This document shows positions 63,094-64,000 of a stretch of 64,000 nt of DNA, piece after piece; position 1 is the stretch's first letter, and every line of letters starts with the position of its first letter. Location: NCBI RefSeq assembly GCF_003171515.1, contig NC_089393.1, positions 2,604,001-2,668,000 of the forward strand. Reading direction: 5' to 3'. The notes beneath the pieces were generated by a model. It made no database searches. It was given only the letters and a program-made list of their open reading frames with translations, and was not told the DNA's origin. The DNA is from Pyrenophora tritici-repentis (taxonomy: Eukaryota > Ascomycota > Dothideomycetes > Pleosporales > Pleosporaceae). Position numbers and translations under genes: made by a program.

Positions 63094-64000
63094 TCAGTAG
63101 AAAGACTCCACCATGGTGTCCTTGTTTGTGGTGTTGATGTTGGCGGGACCGTTGCCCTCGCCCAACCTGAAGACAGATTCGACGACTGAGAGTTCGGTCG
63201 CGGTAGTATCAAGACCTGGATTTTTGATTAGTGTCATGCTCTTCGCTACCATTTCATCTTCACATACCAGTCACGGCCATCCAGTCGTTGACGACCATGC
63301 CCGCGCCGACAACAGCGCTACCACGGTTCACACTACCAGCCACCAGAGGCACCTGTAGCAAACTCGACAGCTCGTCTTGGTCCTGAATGCTCGTCTTGGG
63401 GTGCACGATACCGCCCTGGTTGCTTAATGCCATGTAGCTACCGGTCAGGACGTTGTCTGCGATTGTTTGCCTGAAAACCTCAACACCCAATACATCTGCT
63501 ATTATCTCCTCCGTCTCTCGCTCAATATCCGGGTGTACAAGTGCGACATGGTCGTTGCAACATATTACGTTGCCGAGGGCTGATAGACGCTCTTCTATTC
63601 TCTGGATTTTAACTTCGTCGGGTATGGAATTTCGAAGGTGCTGGAGTTCTTGGTCGGTAGTTGTGGTGGGGACGAGGAGGCCTTTCTTGTTTCTTCTTCA
63701 TGTCAGTCTCTTGTTTTGGATGCTTAGCCAAGATATTCAAAGTAAACATACCCAGCTGTCAGTCTGCCAACTATTCTAGTTCCTGCAATAGTGGCATGGC
63801 AAATGGGAATGACGTCTTGTAGTTCAGCTTCGAAGACACTGTCGCGCCGCTATCAGTACCCATCTTTGCAAATATCTTCCACTGCGACCCCCATAGCATA
63901 TTGCTAGAGAATGCGAGCACTGTATCAATATTGCGCACCTGTAGAAGTTCTCACTCGCGCCGACTGCGACAATCGCATATGCGTTTGTAAGTGTAGAGAA
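63094..64000 (-). CDS. tif6: Translation initiation factor 6 (eIF6/Tif6), N-terminus outside the window
   Basis: Visible exons are 64000(partial)-63939, 63838-63752, 63692-63268 and 63215-63094. They encode [96 protein letters not shown] and [20 protein letters not shown]. The end is ...[12 protein letters not shown] followed by TGA. This is the pentein-fold anti-association factor that binds nascent 60S subunits and is needed for their assembly and export. The intron after the GATEWAY region has a CTGAC branch site. Only about the first 15-25 residues are missing. Several phases were checked and join in frame. Confidence 0.96.

Noticed and set aside
1..64000. tRNA, rRNA or other structured RNA genes
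   Set aside because: I looked for B-box-like GGTTCGANTCC motifs and rRNA-like stretches and found none convincing; a covariance-model scan was not possible.

Overview
The window looks like nuclear DNA of a filamentous ascomycete. The evidence is short introns (46-108 nt) with GT...AG ends and CTGAC/CTAAC branch points, fungal gene families (Sip3/Lam, Kri1, Rad23, Tif6, Es2, uS14, BYS1-type and CAP-type secreted proteins), chromodomain Ty3/gypsy elements, a DD34E Tc1/mariner-type element and hAT-type MITEs. I infer Dothideomycetes, probably Pleosporales, from the look of the genes and transposons; this was not tested by any search.

Layout. 1-2 kb: a large P-loop GTPase (minus strand) cut by the left edge. 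2.4-5.8 kb: an apparently intact DNA transposon with 88-bp terminal inverted repeats, carrying a DD34E transposase and a second, convergent gene of unknown function. 6-14.2 kb: a small Cys-rich host ORF split by a young 6.5-kb Ty3/gypsy element (identical 188-bp LTRs, 5-bp target duplication CCTAC). Two identical 162-bp hAT-type MITEs landed in its pol gene, and recombination between them turned the interval into a 402-bp tandem array. 14.2-16.7 kb: repeat debris, a fifth copy of the same MITE, and a decayed pogo/Psq-type transposase. 16.7-23.7 kb: a second chromodomain Ty3/gypsy element on the minus strand with identical LTRs but several frameshifts in pol. 24.1-24.4 kb: a two-exon gene for a small secreted protein with eight cysteines, next to the transposon block and effector-like in form. 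25.8-36.2 kb: sparse genes (a two-pass membrane/coiled-coil protein, an HbpS/GlcG-like protein with a coiled-coil tail, a BYS1-like secreted protein, a Pro/Thr-rich CAP-like secreted protein) separated by long stretches without convincing genes. 39.7-64 kb: mostly conserved housekeeping genes: uS14 (Rps29), a protein with an internal ubiquitin domain, Sip3/Lam, Kri1, Rad23, a four-TM protein, a large nuclear Pro-rich protein with an Sds3-like core, Es2/Bis1 and Tif6 (cut by the right edge).

The housekeeping block leans towards ribosome production and proteostasis: uS14 is a 40S protein, Kri1 and Tif6 act in 40S and 60S assembly, Rad23 shuttles ubiquitylated cargo, and the 40.3-41.8 kb protein carries its own ubiquitin fold. 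Kri1 and Sip3 share a 231-bp divergent promoter.

Points most worth following: (1) the MITE-bounded 402-bp amplification, whose mismatched target duplications record the recombination; (2) the two-gene TIR transposon; (3) the eight-Cys secreted protein beside the transposons; (4) a cytosolic uS14 that has lost three of its four zinc-ligand cysteines; (5) self-primer sequences in both LTR elements; (6) a cluster of one-base homopolymer frameshifts in Es2 (runs one base too long) and in the second retroelement (runs one base too short), which may be assembly errors.
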